20,075 nt of DNA from an uncultured Spirochaetales bacterium (lineage in GTDB: Bacteria; Spirochaetota; Spirochaetia; Sphaerochaetales; Sphaerochaetaceae): assembly GCA_947306375.1 (NCBI GenBank), contig CAMZGJ010000002.1, forward strand, positions 1 through 20,075, in the 5' to 3' direction. Below, in pieces: positions 4,926-13,046 of the stretch; within the stretch, counting starts at the first letter, position 1; every line of letters starts with the position of its first letter. The position numbers were made by a program, and so were the translations under genes. Below the pieces are notes generated by a model. That model was not told the DNA's origin. It worked only from the letters and a program-made list of their open reading frames with translations, and searched no databases.

Positions 4926-7900
4926 ATGGCCGAATTTGTACACCTTCACAACCATACTGATTACTCACTTCTGGATGGTGCCGGAAGCATCAGGAAATAC
5001 ATTAAGAGAACCAAAGAGCTGGGCATGAACGCGCTTGCCATAACCGATCACGGAAACATGTTCGGTGCAATTGAGTTCTACACCCAGTGCCGCAAAGCGG
5101 ACATTCTGCCCATCATAGGCTGTGAGTTCTACATTGCTCCCACGGGAAGGGAGATTAAGGACTCCAACAACAAGTACTACCATCTTATCCTTCTTGCCAT
5201 GACTGACAGAGGTTACCACAACCTCATGGAACTGAACACAATTGCATGGACGGAGGGTTACTACTATAAGCCCAGAATTGACGAGCAGAGTCTTTTTGAG
5301 CACTCTGAGGGCCTTATCTGTCTCAGCGCATGTCTTGCCGGGGAGATTCCCCAGAAACTGCTCAGCGCCTACCCGGAGGAGGCGTATGAAACGGCCAGAA
5401 AGTACAAAGAGCAGTTTCCCGGAAGGTACTTCATAGAGCTTCAGAGACACGGCCTTGAGGAGGAGCAGAAGGTCCTGCCGCGCCTTGTCAAACTGGCAAG
5501 GGACCTTGAGCTGCCGCTTGTTGCAACAAATGATATCCACTATGTGGACAAGAGTGACTCAAACGCTCATGACATACTCCTGTGCATAGGAACAGGCAGA
5601 AAGAAGAGTGACGAGAACAGACTCCGCTATGAGGCTGAGCAGTTCTATATGAGAAGCCCGGATGAGATGGCAAAACTCTTTGAGGACTACCCTGAGGCAA
5701 TTGAGAATACCGTGAAAATCGCGCAGATGTGCGCGGATTTCAAGATTGAGTTTCCCGGTCCCCAGCTTCCGGAGGTGGATGTTCCGCAGCCTTACGCGGA
5801 CACCAAGGAGTACATTACATCCCTTGCGTGGGAGGGTCTGGAGCGCAGATATCCGGGCTACAAGGAGGATGAGAAGCAGCGTGAGGTGCTGGAAAAGCGT
5901 CTTACCTATGAGCTGGGGGTCATTACCAAGATGGGCTTTGACTCATACTTCCTCATTGTGCGTGACTACATTTACTGGGCCAAGACCCACAACATCCCGG
6001 TAGGCGCGGGAAGGGGAAGCGGAGCCGGAAGCCTTGTTGCCTACTGCATAGACATAACCAACGTTGACCCCATTGCCCATGACCTGCTGTTCGAGCGCTT
6101 CCTCAACCCGGACCGCATAAGCCTCCCGGACTTTGACATAGACTTCTGCTACGAGGGCAGGCAGGACGTAATCAACTACGTCACTGAAAAGTACGGCAAG
6201 GACCGCGTGGGCCAGATAGCAACATTCGGAACCCTCAAGGCAAAGGCCGTTGTAAAGGACGTAGCCCGTGTGCTGGACATCCCGTTTGACGAGTCCAACG
6301 CCCTCACGAAGTACATAGAGGATGTCCTGCCGGACGATGCCAAAAAGCAGGGCTACAGCTCGCTCTTGCAGTACTCGCTGGACACTAAGCCGGAGCTAGC
6401 GCAGTTCCGCGCCCGCGGAGGCGTCTATGAGGAGCTTTTTGACGTAAGCCTCAGGCTTGAGAACCTCTCAAGACACGTAAGCACCCACGCATGCGGTGTT
6501 GTAATAGGCAGAACGCCGCTTAAGAACTACGTCCCGCTTTACATGGACCCCAGGACGGGCAGTATCTCCACCCAGTACACCATGACGGTGCTGGAGGACT
6601 GCGGCCTTGTCAAGATGGACTTCCTGGGCCTCAAGACTCTCACTCTTCTGAGAAACACCGTAAGGCTTGTAAGGCGCAGAATTCCGGACTTTGACCTGGA
6701 GAAGGTGCCCATGGATGACCCAGACACCTACAGGATGATGTCCAACGGAGACAGCACCATGGTCTTCCAGTTTGAAAGTCCGGGCATGCAGGAGAATCTG
6801 AGAAAGCTTGAACCCACAAGGTTTGAGGAGCTGGACGCAATGACCAGCCTGTACAGACCGGGTCCCATGCAGTTCATTCCGCAGTACATAGACTCAAGAC
6901 ACGGCAGAACGGCAATAGTGTATCCTGATGAGAGCCTCAAAGACCTGCTTGCACCCACATACGGCGTTATAGTCTACCAGGAGCAGGTAATGAAGGTTGC
7001 CCAGATAATTGCGGGCTTTTCCCTGGGAGAAGCAGACACCCTTCGCAAGATCATGGGTAAGAAGAAAAAGGACATGCTTCCGGAGCAGGAGAAGAAGTTC
7101 ATTGCCGGAGCCGTTAAGAACGGCCACACGGAGGAGCATGCAAAGGAGATCTTTGACATGCTGGCCCCGTTTGCCGGATACGGCTTCAACAAGAGCCACA
7201 GCGTGTGCTACACGGTCCTTTCATTCAGAACCGCCTACATGAAGTGCCACTTCCCGGCGGAGTTCTATGCGGCAAACCTTACCAATGAGATTTCAAGCGG
7301 GGACAAGTTCAAGGAATACCTGGACTACGTAAAGGGCAAGGGCATTAAGATCCTGCCTCCTGATATAAACAATTCAGAGGTGTTCTTCAACGTTGTGGAC
7401 GGCAACATAGTCTACGGACTTGCCGGAATCAAGGGAGTGGGCGAGGCTACGGTAAAGGCCATCCTGGAGGAGAGAAACGCCAACGGTCCGTTCACCGACT
7501 TCATGGACTTCATAAGAAGGGCGGACTCCAGGGTCCTCAACGGAGGCTCAATGGAAGGTCTGATAAACAGCGGAACATTTGACTGCTTCGGCTACAACAG
7601 ACCCACGCTGCTTTCCAACTACGAGGAGGCTGTAAGAAGCGTCAGAGAGGACAAGGAAGCAAAGAGCTTCGGGCAGAACATGCTGTTCGGAGCCGAGGAT
7701 GAGGGCATGACCAGCTTTGAGATGAAGGTCATTGCAGACTATGACCTTATGCAGAAACTGGAGATTGAGAAGACCTACATAGGCTTCTACCTCTCCGGCC
7801 ACCCGCTGGACACATACAGGGAAATCTGGAAGAACTGCGTAAGGCTCAACATAGGAAAGCCGGAGCGCTTCACCACCGGAACAAAGTTCAACGTCATGGG

Positions 7901-8402
7901 CCTTGTTACGGACGTAAAGACCATAACCACCAAGAGCGGCTCCAGAATGGGCCATGTGATAATTGAGGACTACAACGGAAAGCTTGACGTGACGGTGTTT
8001 CCCACACAGTGGTCACTGTGCGAGTCCGTTGTACAGAAGGGCAGAATCATGGCCTTCCGCGGTTCATTCAAGGAGTACAACGGAAGCGCAAGCTTCTCGG
8101 CGGATCTGGTTGTTGCGGACATGTCCCAGCTCAGACCTCTTTCTCCTCACAAGGTTATTGTGGAGATGGATGCCCGCAAGGCTTCCAGACAGACTGTTGC
8201 GGATCTTAAGAAGCTGTGCTCCAAGTACAGGGGCTCGGCATTCGTGGAGTTTGTAGTCTACGCCGGTATCCAGGAGGACGGAAGCTACATAAAACCAGCA
8301 AGACACATTGCGGCTGACCCGTCCTTCACCCTCAATGCAACAGAGGACATGGCTAAGGAAATCAGAGCCCTTGAGGGCGTCTGCGACGTTTATTCGGAGT
8401 AG
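4926..8402 (+). CDS. dnaE: DNA polymerase III alpha subunit
   Basis: This is the replicative polymerase catalytic subunit, 1158 aa, close to E. coli DnaE (1160). The N-terminal PHP domain starts FVHLHNHTDYSLLDGA (metal-binding HxHxH at residues 6-10). The polymerase core shows GAGRGSGAGSLVAY, the catalytic PDFDIDF (Asp 402 and 404) and the third acidic residue in KMDFLGLKTLT (about Asp 565). The fingers and tandem HhH follow (GIKGVGEATVKAI). Gln-Asn-Met-Leu-Phe at 917-921 matches the beta-clamp binding consensus. An OB fold (FNVMGLVTDVKTI) ends the protein. ATG 4926 is preferred over ATG 4890 because family proteins begin a few residues before HLHNH and a -10-like element sits exactly 6 nt upstream. 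Neither start has a Shine-Dalgarno. It is probably co-transcribed with yggT, recG and rsmD. Confidence 0.96.
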   Translation: MAEFVHLHNHTDYSLLDGAGSIRKYIKRTKELGMNALAITDHGNMFGAIEFYTQCRKADILPIIGCEFYIAPTGREIKDSNNKYYHLILLAMTDRGYHNLMELNTIAWTEGYYYKPRIDEQSLFEHSEGLICLSACLAGEIPQKLLSAYPEEAYETARKYKEQFPGRYFIELQRHGLEEEQKVLPRLVKLARDLELPLVATNDIHYVDKSDSNAHDILLCIGTGRKKSDENRLRYEAEQFYMRSPDEMAKLFEDYPEAIENTVKIAQMCADFKIEFPGPQLPEVDVPQPYADTKEYITSLAWEGLERRYPGYKEDEKQREVLEKRLTYELGVITKMGFDSYFLIVRDYIYWAKTHNIPVGAGRGSGAGSLVAYCIDITNVDPIAHDLLFERFLNPDRISLPDFDIDFCYEGRQDVINYVTEKYGKDRVGQIATFGTLKAKAVVKDVARVLDIPFDESNALTKYIEDVLPDDAKKQGYSSLLQYSLDTKPELAQFRARGGVYEELFDVSLRLENLSRHVSTHACGVVIGRTPLKNYVPLYMDPRTGSISTQYTMTVLEDCGLVKMDFLGLKTLTLLRNTVRLVRRRIPDFDLEKVPMDDPDTYRMMSNGDSTMVFQFESPGMQENLRKLEPTRFEELDAMTSLYRPGPMQFIPQYIDSRHGRTAIVYPDESLKDLLAPTYGVIVYQEQVMKVAQIIAGFSLGEADTLRKIMGKKKKDMLPEQEKKFIAGAVKNGHTEEHAKEIFDMLAPFAGYGFNKSHSVCYTVLSFRTAYMKCHFPAEFYAANLTNEISSGDKFKEYLDYVKGKGIKILPPDINNSEVFFNVVDGNIVYGLAGIKGVGEATVKAILEERNANGPFTDFMDFIRRADSRVLNGGSMEGLINSGTFDCFGYNRPTLLSNYEEAVRSVREDKEAKSFGQNMLFGAEDEGMTSFEMKVIADYDLMQKLEIEKTYIGFYLSGHPLDTYREIWKNCVRLNIGKPERFTTGTKFNVMGLVTDVKTITTKSGSRMGHVIIEDYNGKLDVTVFPTQWSLCESVVQKGRIMAFRGSFKEYNGSASFSADLVVADMSQLRPLSPHKVIVEMDARKASRQTVADLKKLCSKYRGSAFVEFVVYAGIQEDGSYIKPARHIAADPSFTLNATEDMAKEIRALEGVCDVYSE

Positions 8403-8411
8403 GGAGGAATT

Positions 8412-9008
8412 ATGCAAGCAGTTTATTCTTTGTGTTCCGTACTGGCAGGGCTGCTGTCTGTCTATTCAACCCTTATCTGGATAAGGCTCATACTATCATG
8501 GGTGCGCAACCCGGAGATTCGCAACGGAAATCTGTACAGAATCCTAAGTTCCGTCACGGACCCGTACCTCAACATCTTCCGCGGCCGCAGTTTCAACTCC
8601 GGCCGGGTGGACTGGTCTCCTCTTGTGGCCCTTATGTGCCTGAACATTGTCAGAAGCCTTCTGCAGATGATTGCGGTGAACGCAAAGTTCACAATCTGGC
8701 TTGTGGTTGCGGTTGTTGTCCAGAACCTTTGGTACTACATATTCAGATATTTCTTTATAATCCTGCTTGTTATGCTCATAGCAAGAGCCTGCATAGACGC
8801 ATTCGGAAGCCCTGCATCCAAATTGTGGCTGGACGGTCTTGACAGGACCCTCAACAGCCCGGTCTCCGTTGTGTTCAGGCTTTTTTATTCAAACGGCAAT
8901 CCCTCCGACCGGAAGCTGGTTATTTCATCAATTATCTTCTACGGTGCAATTTACTTCGGTCTGAAGTACGGCGTGCAGGCGCTTGTTGCCTTCCTGGTTT
9001 CATTGTAG
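8412..9008 (+). CDS. YggT family membrane protein
   Basis: This 198-aa protein contains two YGGT-type repeats. Each has a hydrophobic helix, an amphipathic stretch ending in a D/N-P-rich motif, and a second helix: residues about 8-85 (IRLILSWVRNP, SVTDPYLNIFRG) and about 110-198 (ARACIDAFGSP, LDRTLNSPVSVVFRLF). YggT proteins are integral membrane proteins implicated in osmotic stress, cell-division-associated membrane organisation and plastid nucleoid partitioning. Their molecular role is unsettled. GGGAGG (8402-8407) gives a good ribosome binding site 4 nt before ATG. It lies 9 nt after dnaE and 20 nt before recG. Confidence 0.85.
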   Translation: MQAVYSLCSVLAGLLSVYSTLIWIRLILSWVRNPEIRNGNLYRILSSVTDPYLNIFRGRSFNSGRVDWSPLVALMCLNIVRSLLQMIAVNAKFTIWLVVAVVVQNLWYYIFRYFFIILLVMLIARACIDAFGSPASKLWLDGLDRTLNSPVSVVFRLFYSNGNPSDRKLVISSIIFYGAIYFGLKYGVQALVAFLVSL

Positions 9009-9028
9009 GTTTTTCGGAGCTTGTACGG

Positions 9029-11083
9029 ATGACGGACAGCGAACTGAAAGCCGTTTCAATCAGACAGCTCACCGGGGTGGGACCCAAGGCCCAGAGTGCC
9101 TATGCAGCTTTGGGAATTGAGAACATAGAGGACCTTGTCCTGTTCAGACCCAGAGGGTATGAGGACCGTACCCACAGGGTCTGCATAGGAAACCAGGTCT
9201 CTTCCGGATTCAAGACAAACACCATTGTAAGGGTCATAAGAAAGAGCCTTTTCGGAAAGGGACTGAAGAGCGTTAAGGCCGTTGTTCAGGACACTGAGAA
9301 CAACGTCCGCGGAGAGCTTCTGGGCTTTAACCGCATGTTCCTGGACCATGTACTTCATGAAGGGGAGTACTACAGGCTCTTTGCGGACCAGATGCCCTAC
9401 AGGGGCACGGGCCCCTACCAGTTCTCACAGTTTGACATTGCTCCGGTCAGGGAGGAGGACCTTGTTGTCTCAGAGTTTGTGGTAAACGGAGGCCTTCTTC
9501 CCGTCTATTCTTTAAGCGGCACTCTGACCCAGACTGCCGTCAGACGGGACATTAAGAACGCCCTTAACCGGATTGACCGCATTGAAAACGACCTTCCGGA
9601 AAAACTGTATGCAAAGTACAGGCTCACTGACAGGGACAGCGCAATAAGGAAGATGCACAATCCTCGGAATGAGGAAGATATAAGACAGGCACTGCGCACT
9701 CTCGGTTTTTCCGAGGTCTTCTACATGCAGATGCTCTCCCTGCGCCGCACTGACAGCAGCCACAGGCGTGCCGTTCCCAAGAAGATTTACAAGGCGGAGC
9801 AGGACTTCATAGACAGCCTTCCTTTCAATCTGACCGGAGACCAGATAAAGGTTCTGGATGAAATCCGGGAGGACATGAGCAAAGGCCAGCCCATGAACCG
9901 CCTCCTGCAGGGAGATGTGGGAGCCGGAAAAACCCTTGTTGCATGGATAAGCGCACTTCACGCCATACAGGAGAAGCGTCAGGTTGCATTCATGGCGCCC
10001 ACCGAGCTTCTGGCCCGCCAGCATGCACAGAGCGCTGCAAAACTTCTTGAGAAAACCGGTGTGAACGTGGCCTACCTGGACGGCCAGGTCCAGGGCAAAA
10101 GCCGCCGTCTTCTTCTGCAGGCCCTGAAGGCCGGAGAGGTGGACCTGATAATAGGAACCCATGCCCTGTTCTCAAAGGACGTTGAGTATGCGGACCTGGG
10201 CTACGTGATAATAGACGAGCAGCACCGCTTCGGTGTTGAGCAGAGAAGAGCCCTCTCTGAGAAGGGTACAAACCCGGATATACTTCTCATGACCGCAACC
10301 CCCATCCCCAGGACCCTGGCACTTACTATTTACGGAAACCTTAACGTTTCCACCATTAAGACCATGCCTGCGGGAAGGCTTCCCATAAAGACATTCAGGG
10401 TGGGGCCCGAACGCATGGATGAGATGTACAAGGCAGTGGGAGAGGAACTTGGCAGGGGCCATCAGGTCTACTTTGTCTATCCGCGCATTGAGGAGGATGA
10501 GACGGGAGAGCTGCGCTCCGTGGAGGAGATGTTCGGCAAGCTTGCCGAACGATATTCCGGGTACAGGGGAGCCATGATCCACAGCCGTCTGGAAGATGAC
10601 CTGAAGATAGAGATTCTCAATGACTTTGCCGCGGGAAAGATACGCTTTCTTGTTGCAACAAGTGTTGTTGAGGTTGGAATAGACGTTCCCAATGCAACTG
10701 TAATGGTCATAGACCATGCGGATATGTTCGGCCTGTCCGCACTGCACCAGCTGCGCGGCCGTGTGGGAAGAAGTACCCTTCAGTCCTGGTGTTTTCTGGT
10801 CCACGGAGAGGATCCCACGGAAGATGCTGCAAAGAGGCTGTCCGTTCTCAGACAGACCAATGACGGCTTTGTAATAGCCGAACAGGACCTCAGGATAAGA
10901 GGTCCCGGAGAAATGTCCGGCCTCAGGCAGAGCGGTTTTACAAACCTCAGGTTTGCAGCCCTGGACCGGGAGAAGGACCTTGAGATGATCAAGTGCGCAA
11001 GGGAGGAGGTCAAAGCCATACTGGAGGAAGACCCCGGCCTGATTAAAATGGAGAATGCGGTAATAAGAAGATGCTTACAATGA
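9029..11083 (+). CDS. recG: ATP-dependent DNA helicase RecG
   Basis: This superfamily 2 helicase remodels stalled replication forks and branch-migrates Holliday junctions. It is 684 aa, against 693 in E. coli. The N-terminal wedge/OB domain starts LTGVGPKAQSAYAALGIENIEDL, the usual RecG opening. Helicase motif I is GDVGAGKT (about 295-302), motif II DEQHRFG (about Asp 396), and motif III MTATPIPRT. The C-terminal RecA lobe shows VATSVVEVGIDVPNATVMV and QLRGRVGRS, followed by the RecG-specific GPGEMSGLRQSG. GGAG at 9016-9019 lies 9 nt before ATG. The stop overlaps the rsmD start as ATGA. The gene appears complete and intact. Confidence 0.96.
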   Translation: MTDSELKAVSIRQLTGVGPKAQSAYAALGIENIEDLVLFRPRGYEDRTHRVCIGNQVSSGFKTNTIVRVIRKSLFGKGLKSVKAVVQDTENNVRGELLGFNRMFLDHVLHEGEYYRLFADQMPYRGTGPYQFSQFDIAPVREEDLVVSEFVVNGGLLPVYSLSGTLTQTAVRRDIKNALNRIDRIENDLPEKLYAKYRLTDRDSAIRKMHNPRNEEDIRQALRTLGFSEVFYMQMLSLRRTDSSHRRAVPKKIYKAEQDFIDSLPFNLTGDQIKVLDEIREDMSKGQPMNRLLQGDVGAGKTLVAWISALHAIQEKRQVAFMAPTELLARQHAQSAAKLLEKTGVNVAYLDGQVQGKSRRLLLQALKAGEVDLIIGTHALFSKDVEYADLGYVIIDEQHRFGVEQRRALSEKGTNPDILLMTATPIPRTLALTIYGNLNVSTIKTMPAGRLPIKTFRVGPERMDEMYKAVGEELGRGHQVYFVYPRIEEDETGELRSVEEMFGKLAERYSGYRGAMIHSRLEDDLKIEILNDFAAGKIRFLVATSVVEVGIDVPNATVMVIDHADMFGLSALHQLRGRVGRSTLQSWCFLVHGEDPTEDAAKRLSVLRQTNDGFVIAEQDLRIRGPGEMSGLRQSGFTNLRFAALDREKDLEMIKCAREEVKAILEEDPGLIKMENAVIRRCLQ

Positions 11084-11661
11084 GAATTACAGGCGGCAGA
11101 TACTGCGGCCGCAAAGTCATAATACCGGAGGGAAACCTTGAAATAAGGCCCGCCATGGACAGGATGAGGGAGTCTCTGTTCTCAATAATAGGCCCCATGG
11201 AGGGAATTGCATTCTGCGATCTCTTTTCAGGAAGCGGATGCGTGGGTCTTGAAGCCGCATCCCGCGGTGCAAAGACGGTGCATCTTGTTGAGCTGGACAG
11301 GGCCAAAAGGGAAATAATGGAGAGAAACATTTCCTGGGCTCTGGAGGACTGTGACATTCAAATCTTCTTTTCCAACGTACTGAAGTACATTCCCCGGTGC
11401 AGGACGGTCTATGACATAGTCTATGCGGACCCGCCGTTTCCCATGAGCGGAAAGCCCAACATACTGGAGCTTGTCCAGAGGAGGGGCATGGTTGTCCCGG
11501 AAGGACAGTTCATAGTGCACATACCGGCGGCCGAGGAGTCCCAGTGGCCGCAGTCATACAGGGACCTTGTGCTTACGGACACCCGCAAGTACGGAAGGAA
11601 CATGATCAAGTTCTATACCCGTATTAAACAATACCCTGGGAAATCTGATACAGAATGCTGA
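11080..11661 (+). CDS. rsmD: 16S rRNA (guanine(966)-N(2))-methyltransferase RsmD
   Basis: This SAM-dependent methyltransferase modifies G966 of 16S rRNA. It is 193 aa, of typical length. It starts MRITGGRYCGRKV, matching the family opening. The SAM-binding motif is CDLFSGSGCVGLEAASRGA and the catalytic loop is YADPPFPMSG (the DPPF/Y motif of N2/N6 methyltransferases). ATG 11080 overlaps the recG stop as ATGA and matches the family start; AGAAG lies 9 nt upstream. ATG 11071 would add only three residues. It is the last gene of the dnaE run. Its 3' end overlaps the convergent FAD-subunit gene by 38 nt, and no terminator is visible. Confidence 0.93.
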   Translation: MRITGGRYCGRKVIIPEGNLEIRPAMDRMRESLFSIIGPMEGIAFCDLFSGSGCVGLEAASRGAKTVHLVELDRAKREIMERNISWALEDCDIQIFFSNVLKYIPRCRTVYDIVYADPPFPMSGKPNILELVQRRGMVVPEGQFIVHIPAAEESQWPQSYRDLVLTDTRKYGRNMIKFYTRIKQYPGKSDTEC

Positions 11662-12523
11662 CAAACAGCCTTCTGGACCTCTCCCTCTGAATCGGGGTTG
11701 CCGACGGACAGGATTCCTCAAGTTTTTTCTCAAGTAGTTTTGCCATGTCCTCTATCTGCTGGGAATCAGGGGGGAAACTGAGGGATGAAAGCTGGTTTGA
11801 AAAATCCAGGTTCTGGAAGAAGCCGTTCTTGGGGAAGGCCAGGCAGAGGTTGGGGTGGGATATGCCGTTGGGCACCGGAGTATATTCAAAACCGAAGAAT
11901 ACGGTGCTGTCCATTTCCCTCATGGGGTTTCCCAGAGTTCTGAAAACCTGGATGTTGTTTGTCTTTGCCGGGATTCTGACCTTTGTAAGAATTGCCTTGT
12001 TCTCGTAGAGAAACACTCCCTCTGAGTTGTAGAGCTTGTTCACAGGAAGCCACATCTGGGAGCTTGTTATCTTGTGTCCCTTGAGGCCGCGCTTGGAGAG
12101 AAGCCTTATCTCAACCTGCGCTCCTATTGTGGAAAGTACGCAGCTGAGGAAGAATCTTGTGTCCGGGGTGCACAGGGCACCGCCAATTGTGGCCTGGGAC
12201 CTTACCATGGAGGAGGCTATGGATGTAATTGCCCTGAACGTCTCCTTGCCCATCAGGTATGAACCCGAGTTCAGAAGCTGCTCAATTGTCACACAGGCGC
12301 CGGCTTCAAGGTAACGGTCTGTCTGTGAAACCTTTGTCAGTTCCGGAATCTGGGTTATTGAGATTATGTCATCGCCGCTTCCGTCCGTGTAGAAGAAGGG
12401 GCGGGCCATTATGTAGCTGCCTCCGGCAAATATCCTGAGGGAGGGGTCTTTGCCCTTTTCCGTGAGCAGGTCCGCAAGGGATTTGGGGATGTGTATGCTG
12501 GGGGCCTTGATGTTATCTGCCAC
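11624..12523 (-). CDS. FAD-binding subunit of a molybdenum-hydroxylase-like complex
   Basis: This 299-aa protein resembles the FAD-binding medium subunit of xanthine dehydrogenase / CO dehydrogenase type enzymes (CoxM/XdhB family). The first FAD loop is RIFAGGSYIMARPF and the second is RSQATIGGALCTPDTRFFL, where most homologues have ATIGGNL and here Asn is replaced by Ala. A medium-subunit C-terminal region follows. GTG at 12523 is chosen as start because AGGAGG lies 7 nt upstream within the preceding gene. ATG 12577 would overlap that gene by 65 nt and encode a non-family N-terminus. It overlaps the 2Fe-2S gene by 11 nt and is the last gene of the minus-strand operon. Confidence 0.82.
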   Translation of the reverse strand: MADNIKAPSIHIPKSLADLLTEKGKDPSLRIFAGGSYIMARPFFYTDGSGDDIISITQIPELTKVSQTDRYLEAGACVTIEQLLNSGSYLMGKETFRAITSIASSMVRSQATIGGALCTPDTRFFLSCVLSTIGAQVEIRLLSKRGLKGHKITSSQMWLPVNKLYNSEGVFLYENKAILTKVRIPAKTNNIQVFRTLGNPMREMDSTVFFGFEYTPVPNGISHPNLCLAFPKNGFFQNLDFSNQLSSLSFPPDSQQIEDMAKLLEKKLEESCPSATPIQRERSRRLFVSILYQISQGIV

Positions 12524-13046
12524 TTCTCTGCCTCCTGTAGGTGTAGGCCAGCTCAACCACCTTTGCAATGTCGTCAATGTCCGTGCACTTGCAGATGTTT
12601 ATGCCCATTTCACGTTCCAGGTAGTCCCTGCTGTAGATTGAGTAGTTGGCCTTGTTTTCCGCGTCTCCCTTTATCATGGAGGAGGCCCTTGTCTGGTCGT
12701 ATCTGTTCAGCAGTCCGCCGATGAGTATTGTCTTGGACGCGTAGCACTGGGAGCAGGGCTTGATTCCGGTCTCTGCATAGGCCCTTTCAATGTCATGGCA
12801 GAACCTTGTCTTGCGGAAGCCGGCGTAGGTAAGGATGGCAGCTCCGTTTGCCCTGAAGGCGGGAATCAGGCAGGAAAGCCTTGCCGCTCCGTTTATCAGC
12901 ACAATGCAGTTTCCGCAGCCGGCGTCAAGGCAGCCGTGGTTTCTGACAAAGCTGTCTGACAGCTCCTCCAGAATTCTGTTGAGCGGTTTGTTTGCGTTCA
13001 CTACCATGCTCTGCTGTGTGCCGTCTATGGTGCAGTTCAGTTTCAT
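12513..13046 (-). CDS. 2Fe-2S subunit of a molybdenum-hydroxylase-like complex
   Basis: This 177-aa protein has the two [2Fe-2S] domains of the small subunit (CoxS/XdhC-type). The N-terminal plant-ferredoxin-type cluster has C-x4-C-G-x-C-x11-C (CLDAGCGNC then RLSC), the canonical spacing. The C-terminal helical domain has the pairs CSQC and CKC, matching the usual C-x2-C and C-x-C. The surrounding sequence is divergent: QCGxCTPG in most homologues is PCSQCYASKT here. All eight cluster ligands appear present, so electron transfer should be intact. The ATG overlaps the upstream large-subunit stop as ATGA, and the 3' end overlaps the FAD-subunit start, indicating translational coupling of all three. 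Confidence 0.85.
   Translation of the reverse strand: MKLNCTIDGTQQSMVVNANKPLNRILEELSDSFVRNHGCLDAGCGNCIVLINGAARLSCLIPAFRANGAAILTYAGFRKTRFCHDIERAYAETGIKPCSQCYASKTILIGGLLNRYDQTRASSMIKGDAENKANYSIYSRDYLEREMGINICKCTDIDDIAKVVELAYTYRRQRSGR

Noticed and set aside
12524..12577. Upstream ATG (12577) as start of the FAD subunit
   Set aside because: It would overlap the 2Fe-2S gene by 65 nt, and the extra residues are just the other frame of that gene. GTG 12523 has AGGAGG at ideal spacing.
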